Of a stretch of 58,033 nucleotides of DNA, positions 16,949 through 25,676 are shown piece by piece. The translations under genes were made by a program, and so were the position numbers. Numbering within the stretch: position 1 is the stretch's first letter; the number at the start of each line of letters is the position of its first letter. The DNA lies in NCBI GenBank assembly GCA_900553815.1, contig USEY01000012.1, forward strand, positions 1 through 58,033. Reading direction: 5' to 3'. The stretch is from an uncultured Bacteroides sp. Its GTDB lineage: Bacteria > Bacteroidota > Bacteroidia > Bacteroidales > Bacteroidaceae. The notes beneath the pieces are model-generated. The model made no database searches, was not told the origin of the DNA, and saw only the letters and a program-made list of their open reading frames with translations.

Positions 16949-18052
16949 ATGAAAAGAAATCAATCCATTTTTGCCCTATCGGCATTGCTTTTCCTTTTAT
17001 CTGCTTGCGGTGAGGAAGAAATCGGCGGACAGCCTGTCCTGTCGGGGCAGATTATAAAATTTGGTGCTCCTTCTATTCATGTCGAAGCTGATACACGTGG
17101 GCCGATCAACCAGTTGCCGAAAGGCTCTTCTTTTGGTGTGCTGGGCTATTGCCGGGCACAGACGGCTCCTGACAACACAACGTTGAATCCTGCATCGGGC
17201 AGCCAAACATGGGACAATAAGAAGCAGTTGTGCTATCCGGAGGTATTTTATAAGCAAGAGGTGACTTATGACGGGGCCTCTTGTTCGTATACGCCGTTGA
17301 AAGAATGGTATGAGCCGACCAATTACAATTATTCATTTTTTGCCTATTATCCCTATGAAGGCGCTTTTACTGTAACTACCGGAGCACTAGAACTTGGCGC
17401 CCCTAAGGTGAAGTTTTCCATTCCGTTTGTCAGCACAGACGAAAATACGCAGCTCGACTCAGATGCTGTTCCCGATGCCATGGTGGCTCAGGAGATAGAC
17501 GTGGCTCGTAATACAGGACAGGTGCAGCTCAATTTCCTTCACATCCTGACAGGACTTAATTTTCAGGTGAACAACTATAATGCTACGGAAAGCGGTGCAG
17601 CCGGCGAAACGGTAACGATTCATTCTCTTAAACTTTATGGAACGTTCTACAAGTCCATCGAAATCAATTTTGACTCAGGATACAACTTCCCGAACGAGAC
17701 ATTTGGCGGTACTTATACCATTGTGCCGCAGGGTAGTAATATTGAAGTGCCAGGACTGACATCGCAGAGTGAAATAGGAGGTAAAACCATACTGTTGGTG
17801 TCCAATCTGTCGCAGACAACAGGTTCCAGCGCTTACTTGGGCGATTTGAAATTGGAGATAAAATACAGTTTTGGTGCAAGTATTTCGAATAAGACACAAA
17901 CCTTTACCCGCCCTGACAATTTCCTACCGGCAGGCGGTACCATTTATACCGCACAGCTCAATTTCATAGGCAATTCATTCGTGTTGAATTTTGTTGTGGA
18001 TAACAACCAGCAGTGGGAAGACGGAGGCGACAGTGACATTACATTTGAATAA
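16949..18052 (+). CDS. fimbrillin-family lipoprotein, probable minor subunit
   Basis: A 367-residue lipoprotein (lipobox FLLSAC, Cys20) with an Arg at residue 50 (EADTR) as the likely maturation site. The fimbrillin core is visible in FFAYYPYEGAF and QLNFLHILTGLNFQV, and the C-terminus is a single beta strand (NSFVLNFVVDNNQQW). It starts 16 nt after the previous gene and ends 19 nt before the next, so all three should share one transcript. It probably sits between the shaft and the tip. Confidence 0.78.
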   Translation: MKRNQSIFALSALLFLLSACGEEEIGGQPVLSGQIIKFGAPSIHVEADTRGPINQLPKGSSFGVLGYCRAQTAPDNTTLNPASGSQTWDNKKQLCYPEVFYKQEVTYDGASCSYTPLKEWYEPTNYNYSFFAYYPYEGAFTVTTGALELGAPKVKFSIPFVSTDENTQLDSDAVPDAMVAQEIDVARNTGQVQLNFLHILTGLNFQVNNYNATESGAAGETVTIHSLKLYGTFYKSIEINFDSGYNFPNETFGGTYTIVPQGSNIEVPGLTSQSEIGGKTILLVSNLSQTTGSSAYLGDLKLEIKYSFGASISNKTQTFTRPDNFLPAGGTIYTAQLNFIGNSFVLNFVVDNNQQWEDGGDSDITFE

Positions 18053-18071
18053 ACGGTTATAAAAATATTAT

Positions 18072-20408
18072 ATGAATATGAAACAACTGAAATATATCAT
18101 GGCTGGTTGCTGTGCATTGCTTATGGCCTGTCAGCAGGAAGAACCTTGGCACGATGCGGGGAATCAGGCAGAGGGTAACGGCTTGCAACTTTGTGTACAG
18201 ACTGACGGCTTGCTGAACCAATATACAGTAACCACCCGCGGAACGGATGTAAAGACACCCGAAGAACAGGAAATCAAATCGTTGCACGTATTTATATTTG
18301 ATGCTGAGGGAAACTATTTGGGAGCTGCCGACGAGCACCGCTATCAAGGCTATCGCAGTATTACCGGTGGAAAAACCGTCATGAATATTGACCGTGAAGG
18401 TTGGGCGGATGCAACGAAGGCCAAAAAGGCCACGGTTATCGTGGTGGCCAATGTGGAGGAAGGGACGTTTCAGTCAGCTACGGCTGATACCCCGCCGACC
18501 AATATTGCCGACCTTGATGCTTTGGCTAATTTTAAATATACTCCTTTGCAACAAAGATACATTACTGAATTGCCCCAAAGTGGCATGCCTATGTATGGAC
18601 GGGTAGATGATGTGGATTTGACCAGTAGCAATAGTGAACAGTCCATTGATATCCCCATGAAGGCTCTGATGGCACGCATCGATGTGTCGCTGCAAATCAA
18701 TGCTGATAATTCGGATGTTACAGGTACGTTGCCCCAGCTGACGGTAACGAGTTGCAAGGTGCTAAATGCCCCCAAAGCAACCGTGTTTACAGAAACTCCT
18801 GATGCGGAAACAGACCTTTCGACATTGGGAAAAGCTGATTATACATTCCCGTCTTCGTCATTGAAGACCATACAGAATAAAAAAGGAACGTTGGAATATA
18901 CTTTCTATACGTTTGAGAATTTGCAGGAACCGGATACTGTGCCAGGTACACCTTATAAATATCCTGATGGTATCAAAACTGAAGAAAAGCAGCAATACAA
19001 GCCGGAGCTGGCCGATCAAGACAATTCGATAGTCTTCCAGTTTGCAGGCAATTATATTACTTACAACGGTGCAAGCTATGATGCGACTTATACGCTGTAT
19101 CTGGGTGCCAACCATACGAATGACTTTAAAGTGATGCGCAACAAGCAGTATAAGAACAATGTCACCATCAAAGGTATTGTGAAGGCGGGAAATAATCCCG
19201 AGCATATCACATTTGATACGCGCGTCAATGTTTCAGCATCCAATCCTTACTTTGTCTCTATCCTGAAAGACCGCACACTGGACAGCCATTTCAACGTGGT
19301 GCCGATGGACATTTATTTCTTTAATACCAATCCGTCGCAAACTCTCAATCAGACCATGAAGGTGGAGATTCTGGATGCAGGTACAGCAAACTGGGTGCGT
19401 ATGGAAAGGATTCCGGCAAGCGATATGGAAAACGGTACGGCGCCTTCTGTTTCATCGGGGCCTGAGTTGCTGGCAACCAATGAAGGATGGCACGCCGGTA
19501 ACGGTAAACGCAAGTACTTCACTACCGACTTGGTAACAAATACATTGGCTGGGAATACCACTGTAGAAGTGACAAGTAGTCGCGACCGTATCTATTTCTA
19601 TGTTGACGAAAATTTGGATATATGGCATCTAGGTACGACTGAAGAACGTACACGTACGGCTACTGTCAAGATGACTTATTATGAAAATAATGTGGAGATG
19701 GAAACTCGTGAACTGACGCTGGAACAGGCGAAACTGCTGGAGGTGACATTCCATGACTCTGAAGAGTCAGGATTTAGTGGAGCGAAAATTTATATTGAAG
19801 CTTACGAAGAATATTTGAACCATGGCGACCCGTTGGATGAATATACCAATAATCAGGTATTTATTGAAGGGCGTCCTTGGGGAGCAAGTGGTACAGAAAT
19901 AGGTTCTCTTCGCATTAATGGAAGTACGATTAATTCTTATAGAAATTTTTATTGGGGGCATGAATTTACTTCGACAATTGTAGGAAAAACAGAAACAATA
20001 TCGGATTTGACATTAAACGAGAGACCAAATACAGCTGCCGGTTATTGTTACATTAAAAATAAACGAAATGCGTATGGAACTGTGACAAATCCGAAATGGT
20101 ATTTGCCGGGTATTCGTGAATTGGAGCGTATCTTGGAAGACTACTATATTGAATATACCGAGTTTCAGAACAATTACTACTGGTCTTCTGCGGCAGGAGA
20201 GGATAATGTAGGAATTATTTTTGATAGATTTGAGGAAAATCAGCAAAGAGCTCGCGCAACAAAAGCATATATTGAAAATGGTGAGTTCCATTATTATGAA
20301 AGTGGCGATGGACATAACTATACAAATGAGAATGGAACAGGTGGTGCGGCTTTACGTACGCAATCTTTGCGTATCCGTGCTGCTCGTATAGATGCAAAAC
20401 CACAATAA
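18072..20408 (+). CDS. large fimbria tip lipoprotein, DUF4906/Mfa-like
   Basis: A 778-residue lipoprotein (lipobox ALLMAC, Cys20). N-terminal fimbrillin-like domains (KSLHVFIFDAEGNYL, IPMKALMARIDVSL) are followed by beta-sandwich regions. The C-terminal region (about 560-778) contains PKWYLPGIRELERIL and NNYYWSSA, the pattern of C-type-lectin-like DUF1566-type adhesin domains found at pilus tips. It lacks an obvious C-terminal donor strand, which fits a terminal subunit. As the largest and last gene of the operon, followed by a terminator, it is the likely adhesin; its ligand is unknown. Confidence 0.75.
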   Translation: MNMKQLKYIMAGCCALLMACQQEEPWHDAGNQAEGNGLQLCVQTDGLLNQYTVTTRGTDVKTPEEQEIKSLHVFIFDAEGNYLGAADEHRYQGYRSITGGKTVMNIDREGWADATKAKKATVIVVANVEEGTFQSATADTPPTNIADLDALANFKYTPLQQRYITELPQSGMPMYGRVDDVDLTSSNSEQSIDIPMKALMARIDVSLQINADNSDVTGTLPQLTVTSCKVLNAPKATVFTETPDAETDLSTLGKADYTFPSSSLKTIQNKKGTLEYTFYTFENLQEPDTVPGTPYKYPDGIKTEEKQQYKPELADQDNSIVFQFAGNYITYNGASYDATYTLYLGANHTNDFKVMRNKQYKNNVTIKGIVKAGNNPEHITFDTRVNVSASNPYFVSILKDRTLDSHFNVVPMDIYFFNTNPSQTLNQTMKVEILDAGTANWVRMERIPASDMENGTAPSVSSGPELLATNEGWHAGNGKRKYFTTDLVTNTLAGNTTVEVTSSRDRIYFYVDENLDIWHLGTTEERTRTATVKMTYYENNVEMETRELTLEQAKLLEVTFHDSEESGFSGAKIYIEAYEEYLNHGDPLDEYTNNQVFIEGRPWGASGTEIGSLRINGSTINSYRNFYWGHEFTSTIVGKTETISDLTLNERPNTAAGYCYIKNKRNAYGTVTNPKWYLPGIRELERILEDYYIEYTEFQNNYYWSSAAGEDNVGIIFDRFEENQQRARATKAYIENGEFHYYESGDGHNYTNENGTGGAALRTQSLRIRAARIDAKPQ

Positions 20409-20418
20409 CCCGCGATAT

Positions 20419-20443
20419 ATCCCCGCCGTGAGGCGGTGATTTT
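20419..20443 (+). terminator. terminator of the fimbria operon
   Basis: CCGCC and GGCGG (20423-20427 and 20432-20436, GTGA loop) extend to a 9-bp stem with one mismatch and run into TTTT. It begins 11 nt after the tip gene's stop. Confidence 0.7.
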
Positions 20444-20447
20444 CCCC

Positions 20448-20649
20448 CATTTGCTTAGCGTAGCAAATGCAGTAAGATGGAGGGGAGGGTCACAGGAAAG
20501 GTCGCTTCGATGGATGTCGTGGCCGTTGGCCCTCACTTCATTGGTTTTTGATGCCTGGCATGACTGTGAAGCCGGGGCAGGCATCCATTTAATCAAATCT
20601 ATTAAGCGTGAAGGCTGGAAAGTGGGTCGGTCCCTGTTTTCCGGCCTTC
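20448..20649. other. structured non-coding stretch before the ECF sigma gene
   Basis: Three successive hairpins: CATTTGCT/AGCAAATG (20448-20469, perfect), GATGCCTG/CAGGCATC (20550-20585, perfect) and AAGGCTGGAAA/TTTTCCGGCCTT (20611-20649, imperfect, touching the next promoter). The stretch is G-rich with no convincing reading frame. It may be a small RNA, a second terminator region, or the remains of a mobile element. Confidence 0.45.
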
Positions 20650-20680
20650 TTTGTATATTGGGATGAAAGGTCTATATTTG
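20650..20680 (+). promoter_or_regulatory. promoter of the ECF sigma/FecR operon
   Basis: TTTG (20650-20653) and TATATTTG (20673-20680) with 19 nt between them are an exact fit to the primary-sigma promoter pattern. Transcription should start near 20687, about 25 nt before the sigma-factor ATG. A primary-sigma promoter suggests the operon is made constitutively and held in check by its anti-sigma factor. Confidence 0.85.
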
Positions 20681-20710
20681 CGGGGCGTAATACATGAAAT
20701 CAGTAGCAAT

Positions 20711-21256
20711 ATGACCGAACAGGAAGTGCGCCGCTACCTGCGGCAGATGAAGGAAGAAGACTCAGAGAGGGCCTTCCACGGCTTTTACAACTTGACCTAC
20801 GACCGCTTGTTTCGCATCGCCTACTATTACCTGAAGCGGGAGGAGTGGGCACAGGAGGTGGTGCTCGATGTCTTCATGAAGTTGTGGGAGATGCGCGACC
20901 GCCTGCTTGCGGTGGACAACATTGAGGATTATTGCTTTGTCATGGTGAAGAATGCGTCGTTGAACTACTTGGAGAAGGAGGAGCGACGACCCGATGCCGA
21001 CGGTGGGGAGGCGGTGGATATGGAGGCGGGCATGGGTTGTTCGCCCGAGGAGGAAATGATTGGCGAGGAACTGTTTGCCCGTTACGTGAAGGCACTCGAC
21101 CGCTTGCCCGAACGTTGTCGTGAGGTGTTTATCAGGGTGCGCGAGGAGAAACAGAGCTATGCACAGGTGGCCGAGGAGCTGGGCATCAGTGTGAAGACGG
21201 TGGATGCGCAGTTGCAGAAGGCGGTGAAGAGGCTGATGGTGGCTTTGGAAGGGTGA
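20711..21256 (+). CDS. ECF-type RNA polymerase sigma factor
   Basis: A 181-residue group 4 sigma factor with region 2 (FYNLTYDRLFRIAYYYL, EVVLDVFMKLWEMRD) and region 4 (LPERCREVFIRVREE, VAEELGISVKTVDAQL). It matches the Bacteroidetes family that partners with FecR-type anti-sigma factors and TonB receptors. The ATG at 20711 is chosen because the family begins here and the promoter at 20650-20680 would exclude an upstream start. It should be released when the receptor at 22887 binds its ligand, and then drive this or a related operon. Confidence 0.9.
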   Translation: MTEQEVRRYLRQMKEEDSERAFHGFYNLTYDRLFRIAYYYLKREEWAQEVVLDVFMKLWEMRDRLLAVDNIEDYCFVMVKNASLNYLEKEERRPDADGGEAVDMEAGMGCSPEEEMIGEELFARYVKALDRLPERCREVFIRVREEKQSYAQVAEELGISVKTVDAQLQKAVKRLMVALEG

Positions 21257-21267
21257 TTTATAATTCA

Positions 21268-21302
21268 GTGGTTAGCGGTCTGTGGTTAGTGGCAAGCGGG
21301 TA
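21268..21302 (+). repeat. heptad repeat, GTGGTTA type
   Basis: Five successive 7-nt words, GTGGTTA, GCGGTCT, GTGGTTA, GTGGCAA and GCGGGTA, occupy the start of the gap after the sigma gene. They match the left-hand words of the arrays at 21903 and 32451. The rest of the gap to 21492 shows no gene. Confidence 0.6.
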
Positions 21303-21492
21303 ATTCGGCAGCTGTTTCACATTCTCCTGTTTCCTTATTTCCCTTATTTTTACTCTTCCTGAATATTTTCTAAAAAAAGTCGCTTGGGGAATAGGGACTT
21401 TTGGTGTTTTTCCTGTTTTTATGTATGGAAGGCGGGCAGATGGTTGTCTGGGTCGCTTTAGAAATAATATTAACCTAAACATTAACAGGAAA

Positions 21493-21906
21493 ATGAAAAA
21501 GTATTTTGTGCAAATGGCGGGGATGCTCCTGCTACTGGTGATGGCTGCTTGCAGCCGCAAGGATGATGTGGCAAAGGATTACATCGGATTTGAGAAGACG
21601 TTGGTGGAACGGACGTTTGGTAAGAGTGAAGGTCCGGTGGAATTGAAGCTGAAGATTGTGGCCGGGGATAAGAGTCAGCAAGACCGTAAGGTGTTGGTGG
21701 AGATTGGTTCGGTGCCGGGCAAGGCTCCGGTGGTGAGCATTGTAGACAAGATGGTGGTGATAGAGGCCGGTAAGAAGTCGGCCGAAGTGCGCCTTAAAGT
21801 TTATCCTCAGAACATAAAGAACCGCAGTTCGGTGCGGCTGGTCTGCATTCCGCAGGTGAAGGAGAGCAATCGGACGCAGATGGTGCTGAAGCTGAAAAGC
21901 AGGTGA
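21493..21906 (+). CDS. small lipoprotein between sigma and anti-sigma genes
   Basis: A 137-residue lipoprotein (lipobox VMAAC, Cys20) whose mature part is one beta-rich domain of about 110 residues (VELKLKIVAGD, VLVEIGSV, KKSAEVRLKVYP), suggesting an immunoglobulin- or Calx-beta-like sandwich. I do not recognise the family. A gene at this position is not usual in sigma-FecR-receptor operons, so it may be an accessory ligand-binding or signalling component. Its stop codon lies within the first word of the following heptad array. Confidence 0.7.
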   Translation: MKKYFVQMAGMLLLLVMAACSRKDDVAKDYIGFEKTLVERTFGKSEGPVELKLKIVAGDKSQQDRKVLVEIGSVPGKAPVVSIVDKMVVIEAGKKSAEVRLKVYPQNIKNRSSVRLVCIPQVKESNRTQMVLKLKSR

Positions 21907-21979
21907 GTGGTAAGTGATGAGTGGTTAGTGATAAGTGGTAAGTGTCTAATTCTTCATTATTAATTCTTCATTCTTCATT
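21903..21979 (+). repeat. array of eleven exact heptads ahead of the FecR gene
   Basis: Eleven 7-nt words in perfect register: six purine-rich (GTGAGTG, GTAAGTG, ATGAGTG, GTTAGTG, ATAAGTG, GTAAGTG), then five pyrimidine-rich (TCTAATT, CTTCATT, ATTAATT, CTTCATT, CTTCATT). The two halves can pair if G-U pairs are allowed. The array starts in the previous gene's stop codon and ends 4 nt before the FecR ATG, filling the whole gap. It may control translation of the anti-sigma gene or be a neutral repeat. Confidence 0.75.
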
Positions 21980-21983
21980 TTTT

Positions 21984-22871
21984 ATGAGTCAGAAACAAGA
22001 CTTGGAACATTTGCTGGAACGATTGGTGGCTTCCACCCGTTCGCCTCGCGGTCGGTTTTCGGCGGCCAGCAGTTGGGTGCTGCTTGAACGACGGTTGCAT
22101 GCAGGGCGTCGACGCCTGTGGTGGACAAGGGTGGCTGCCGTGGCAGCTGTGGTACTGGTGTGTCTGGCTGGTGGCTGGTGGATGTACGAAAGCTTGCGTC
22201 CGGTTGCCATGCAGACGGTATCTACCTTGGCCGAGACACGCACGGTGACGCTGCCCGACCATACGGAGGTGACACTTAACCGCTATTCGTCATTGGTCTA
22301 CCCTTCGCGTTTCAAGGATGGGCAACGGAGGGTCAGCCTGCAAGGTGGTGCCTATTTTGAGGTGGCCAAGGACAAGGAACGGCCGTTTGTGGTGCAGACC
22401 GAGGCTGTGGATGTACAGGTACTGGGTACACATTTCGATGTGGAAGCCTATGATGCTGACAGCGAGGTGCGCACGACGTTGCTGGAAGGTGCGGTGGCGG
22501 TCAGCCTGAAGCCGGTGGGCGAGCGGCTGGTGTTGAAGCCTAATGAGCGTGCCATATATAATAAGGTAGAGGGAACCTTGCATAAAGAGGTGGTTGTGGC
22601 GACTGATGACGTGCCTGACTGGAGACGGGGTATGCTGCGCTTTAACCAGGAACCGTTGGAGGAGATTGCCCGCCGACTGTCAAACACGTATCATGCTGAC
22701 ATACGCATTGCCGATGCTGAACTGGCTGCCTACCGGCTGACAGCTGCGTTTCACCTGACAGAACCGTTGGAACAAGTGTTGCAAGTGCTTCAGACGGCGG
22801 GCGGCTTCGGTTGCCGGAGAGAGGGAACACAATATGTGCTGTATTGGAATAAGACAGAACTATACCAATAA
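21984..22871 (+). CDS. FecR-family anti-sigma factor
   Basis: A 295-residue inner-membrane protein: cytoplasmic N-terminus (1-45) to bind the sigma factor, one transmembrane helix (about 49-66), then a periplasmic FecR domain (TRTVTLPDHTEVTLNRYSSL, GGAYFEVAKDKERPFVV, VLGTHFDVEAY) and a C-terminal STN-like domain (RFNQEPLEEIARRLSNTY). It holds the ECF sigma inactive until the receptor's signalling domain contacts it. The ATG at 21984 follows the heptad array; an in-frame alternative at 21942 would start inside it. Confidence 0.9.
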   Translation: MSQKQDLEHLLERLVASTRSPRGRFSAASSWVLLERRLHAGRRRLWWTRVAAVAAVVLVCLAGGWWMYESLRPVAMQTVSTLAETRTVTLPDHTEVTLNRYSSLVYPSRFKDGQRRVSLQGGAYFEVAKDKERPFVVQTEAVDVQVLGTHFDVEAYDADSEVRTTLLEGAVAVSLKPVGERLVLKPNERAIYNKVEGTLHKEVVVATDDVPDWRRGMLRFNQEPLEEIARRLSNTYHADIRIADAELAAYRLTAAFHLTEPLEQVLQVLQTAGGFGCRREGTQYVLYWNKTELYQ

Positions 22872-22886
22872 AACCTTAATAACATC

Positions 22887-25607
22887 ATGAAATCATCTGA
22901 TTTTCTTTCTTTCCGCCCTGCCAGGATGTTACTTCTGGCAGGAGCGGTTATCCTGAGCCTTGCCTTGCATGCACAGAGCAGGCAGGTGAAACTGCGCATG
23001 AGCATACGCAATGCTACGCTGGAACAATTTATCAACCGCCTGGAGAATGCTACCGGCTATAGCTTTGTGTATGGACAAGATGTCAGGCTGGCCAAACGCA
23101 TCAGCATGGAGGTGAGGGACGAAACGCTGGGTGAATTGCTTCAGCGGGCTTTCTTCGACCAGCCTGTGAACTTCAGCTTTTCAGGCAAGCATGTCTTGCT
23201 GACTCCGCGTGAGCTGCCACGCAAACGTGACTTGCAGCGGTTTACCATCAGTGGATACGTTACGGACAGCGAATCGTCGGAGACGCTGATTGGTGCCAAT
23301 GTGGCCGAGCGGTTGCGTAGCAGCGGAACGGCTACCAATGCCTTTGGCTTCTATTCCTTGACCCTTCCTGAGGGCGATGTGAGGTTGCATGTTTCCTATC
23401 TGGGCTATGAGATGTTCAGCAGCAGCTTTTCGTTGAGGAAAGATACGGTGCTCAACATTTCGTTGCGCGAGAATAACCAGCTGTCGGAGGTTGTCGTGTT
23501 GTCGGACAAAAAGGAGGCTGGCATAGAGTCTACGGGTATGGGGTCGCACGATATTCCGATGACACAGGTCAGGCATACGCCCTCCATTCTGGGCGAGGCC
23601 GACGTTCTGAAGACCATACAGCTGATGCCCGGTGTGCAGGCTGGCATGGAGGGATTTTCAGGCCTGTTTGTGCGTGGCGGCGGAGCCGACCAGAATCTGG
23701 TGATGCTGGACGGCATTCCGGTCTACAATGCCGACCACCTGTTGGGTGTCTTCTCCATCTTTACGCCTGAGGCGGTGAAGAAGGTGACTCTTTTCAAAAG
23801 CTCTTTTCCGGCCCGCTACGGCGGGCGTCTTTCTTCTATAGTAGACGTACGTACCAACGATGGCGACCTGAAAAATTATCACGGCAGTCTGAGCCTGGGT
23901 ACACTGACCAGCAAACTGCATCTGGAGGGACCTGTCGTGAAGGACCGCACGGCCTTTTCGCTAAGTGCGCGAGGTACCTACACGGCTTTTCTGGCCAACG
24001 TAGTGAATAACGATGACGGTAAGTACAATTATTATTTTTATGACTTCAATGCCAAGTTGAGCCATAAGTTCAACGACCGCAGTCGTCTGTTTGCCGGTTT
24101 CTACAACGGCAAAGACCATTATCACTACGACAGTGACGATTCTTACACTTATCTCGGAGACCAGCCGGAAGACCTGCAGCAGCAGACTTCTCTTGACAAG
24201 AATCACCTGAACTGGGGGAATACCCTGGCCACGCTGCGCTGGAACTATGTGCTGGGCAACCGGCTGTTTTTCAACACCACTTTGTCCTACAACAACTACT
24301 ACATGTTGCTGAGTAACGTCATCAAGGAGTCGAGCCGATACGGGCAGCAGAAGAACACCTATGAATACTCCTCTGACTATCGTTCGGGCATCCGTGACTA
24401 TGGTTTTCGCATGGATTTCGACTATACTCCAGTGCCAGTCCATCACATTAAGTTCGGCACGGAGTATCTGTATCACAGCTTCCGGCCAGAAGCTTTGAGT
24501 TCGAGGGTGAAGGAAACGGGTACTGGCATTCAGCCGCAGGATACAGCTTACAGCCGTGCAGGCAACGGACAACTGTATGGACACGAGGTGTCGGTTTATG
24601 CCGAAGACAACCTGGACTTGGGCGAGCATCTGGACTTGGATCTGGGGCTGCGCCTTTCATTGTTTCATACGCAGGGCAAGTCATATTGGTCTGCCCAGCC
24701 CCGACTGTCTGCACGCTATCGGTTGAGCGGTGGTTTTTCGCTAAAAGCAGCTTATTCGCAGATGGAGCAGTATGTGCACCAGCTGTCGTCGGCAGCTTTG
24801 GTAATGCCCACCGATCTGTGGGTACCCATTACCCGCAACATACGTCCCATGCGCGCCCGGCAGTATTCGGCAGGTGCCTATTTCAATGGACTCGATGGGT
24901 GGGAGTTTTCGCTGGAGGCCTATTACAAGCATCTGGATAACGTGCTGGAGTATCAGGACGGCGTGTCGTTTCTAGGCTCGTCGGTCAACTGGGAAGAGAA
25001 GGTTGAGATGGGGGAGGGACGTTCCTACGGTGTGGAACTACTGGTACAGCGTACTGTGGGGCGCACAACGGGGTGGATGGCTTATACGCTGTCGAAGACC
25101 GGGCGCCGCTTTAAGGACGGCAGCATCAATGCCGGTGCCTGGTTTCCTTATAAGTACGACCGGCGGCATAACATCAGTCTTTGCCTGAACCATAAGTTCA
25201 GCGACCGCATCGATATAGGTGCCACATGGGTATTCAGCACCGGCGGCGTGGCTACTATTCCTGAGGGACAAACGGTTATAATCTACCCTGATGGGCATAT
25301 AGAGCAGGCTGATTACATTTCGAGTCGGAACAATTATCGCCTTCCGGCCAGTCATCGCCTGAATATTGGTGTAAACTTCAACCGAAAAACAAAGCATGGT
25401 GAGCGGACATGGAATATCAGCCTGTATAATGCCTATAATGCCATGAACCCTAATCTGGTTTATGCTCAGCGGGTCAGTACATCGTGGGGCTATTATCCTG
25501 ATGAGTCGGGCAATGGTGTGGGTACGTATGGCGACACAAAGACGGTGTTGAAGAAGTTGACGATATTGCCTTGCATTCCCTCCGTGACCTATACGTATCG
25601 TTTCTGA
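22887..25607 (+). CDS. TonB-dependent receptor with STN signalling domain
   Basis: A 906-residue outer-membrane receptor: signal peptide, STN domain (about 33-110, MSIRNATLEQFINRLENATG), carboxypeptidase-regulatory-like domain (about 120-205, GYVTDSESSETLIGANV), plug (LMPGVQAGMEGFSGLFVRGG, VMLDGIPVYNADHLLGVF) and a long beta barrel ending VTYTYRF. The STN domain should contact the FecR protein encoded 15 nt upstream, making a cell-surface signalling transducer. Unlike SusC, no SusD partner follows; instead a DUF4249 lipoprotein is encoded. The transported ligand is unknown. Confidence 0.9.
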   Translation: MKSSDFLSFRPARMLLLAGAVILSLALHAQSRQVKLRMSIRNATLEQFINRLENATGYSFVYGQDVRLAKRISMEVRDETLGELLQRAFFDQPVNFSFSGKHVLLTPRELPRKRDLQRFTISGYVTDSESSETLIGANVAERLRSSGTATNAFGFYSLTLPEGDVRLHVSYLGYEMFSSSFSLRKDTVLNISLRENNQLSEVVVLSDKKEAGIESTGMGSHDIPMTQVRHTPSILGEADVLKTIQLMPGVQAGMEGFSGLFVRGGGADQNLVMLDGIPVYNADHLLGVFSIFTPEAVKKVTLFKSSFPARYGGRLSSIVDVRTNDGDLKNYHGSLSLGTLTSKLHLEGPVVKDRTAFSLSARGTYTAFLANVVNNDDGKYNYYFYDFNAKLSHKFNDRSRLFAGFYNGKDHYHYDSDDSYTYLGDQPEDLQQQTSLDKNHLNWGNTLATLRWNYVLGNRLFFNTTLSYNNYYMLLSNVIKESSRYGQQKNTYEYSSDYRSGIRDYGFRMDFDYTPVPVHHIKFGTEYLYHSFRPEALSSRVKETGTGIQPQDTAYSRAGNGQLYGHEVSVYAEDNLDLGEHLDLDLGLRLSLFHTQGKSYWSAQPRLSARYRLSGGFSLKAAYSQMEQYVHQLSSAALVMPTDLWVPITRNIRPMRARQYSAGAYFNGLDGWEFSLEAYYKHLDNVLEYQDGVSFLGSSVNWEEKVEMGEGRSYGVELLVQRTVGRTTGWMAYTLSKTGRRFKDGSINAGAWFPYKYDRRHNISLCLNHKFSDRIDIGATWVFSTGGVATIPEGQTVIIYPDGHIEQADYISSRNNYRLPASHRLNIGVNFNRKTKHGERTWNISLYNAYNAMNPNLVYAQRVSTSWGYYPDESGNGVGTYGDTKTVLKKLTILPCIPSVTYTYRF

Positions 25608-25676
25608 TAGTTTGCGTCTGTTGCTTTTCTTATGGTTAATGTAAGGATAGATAGTATGAATCAAAAGATAGAATAT

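Noticed and set aside
20448..20649. Group II intron or retron remnant
   Set aside because: The stretch is G-rich and structured, but no reverse transcriptase fragment or domain V-like hairpin could be identified.
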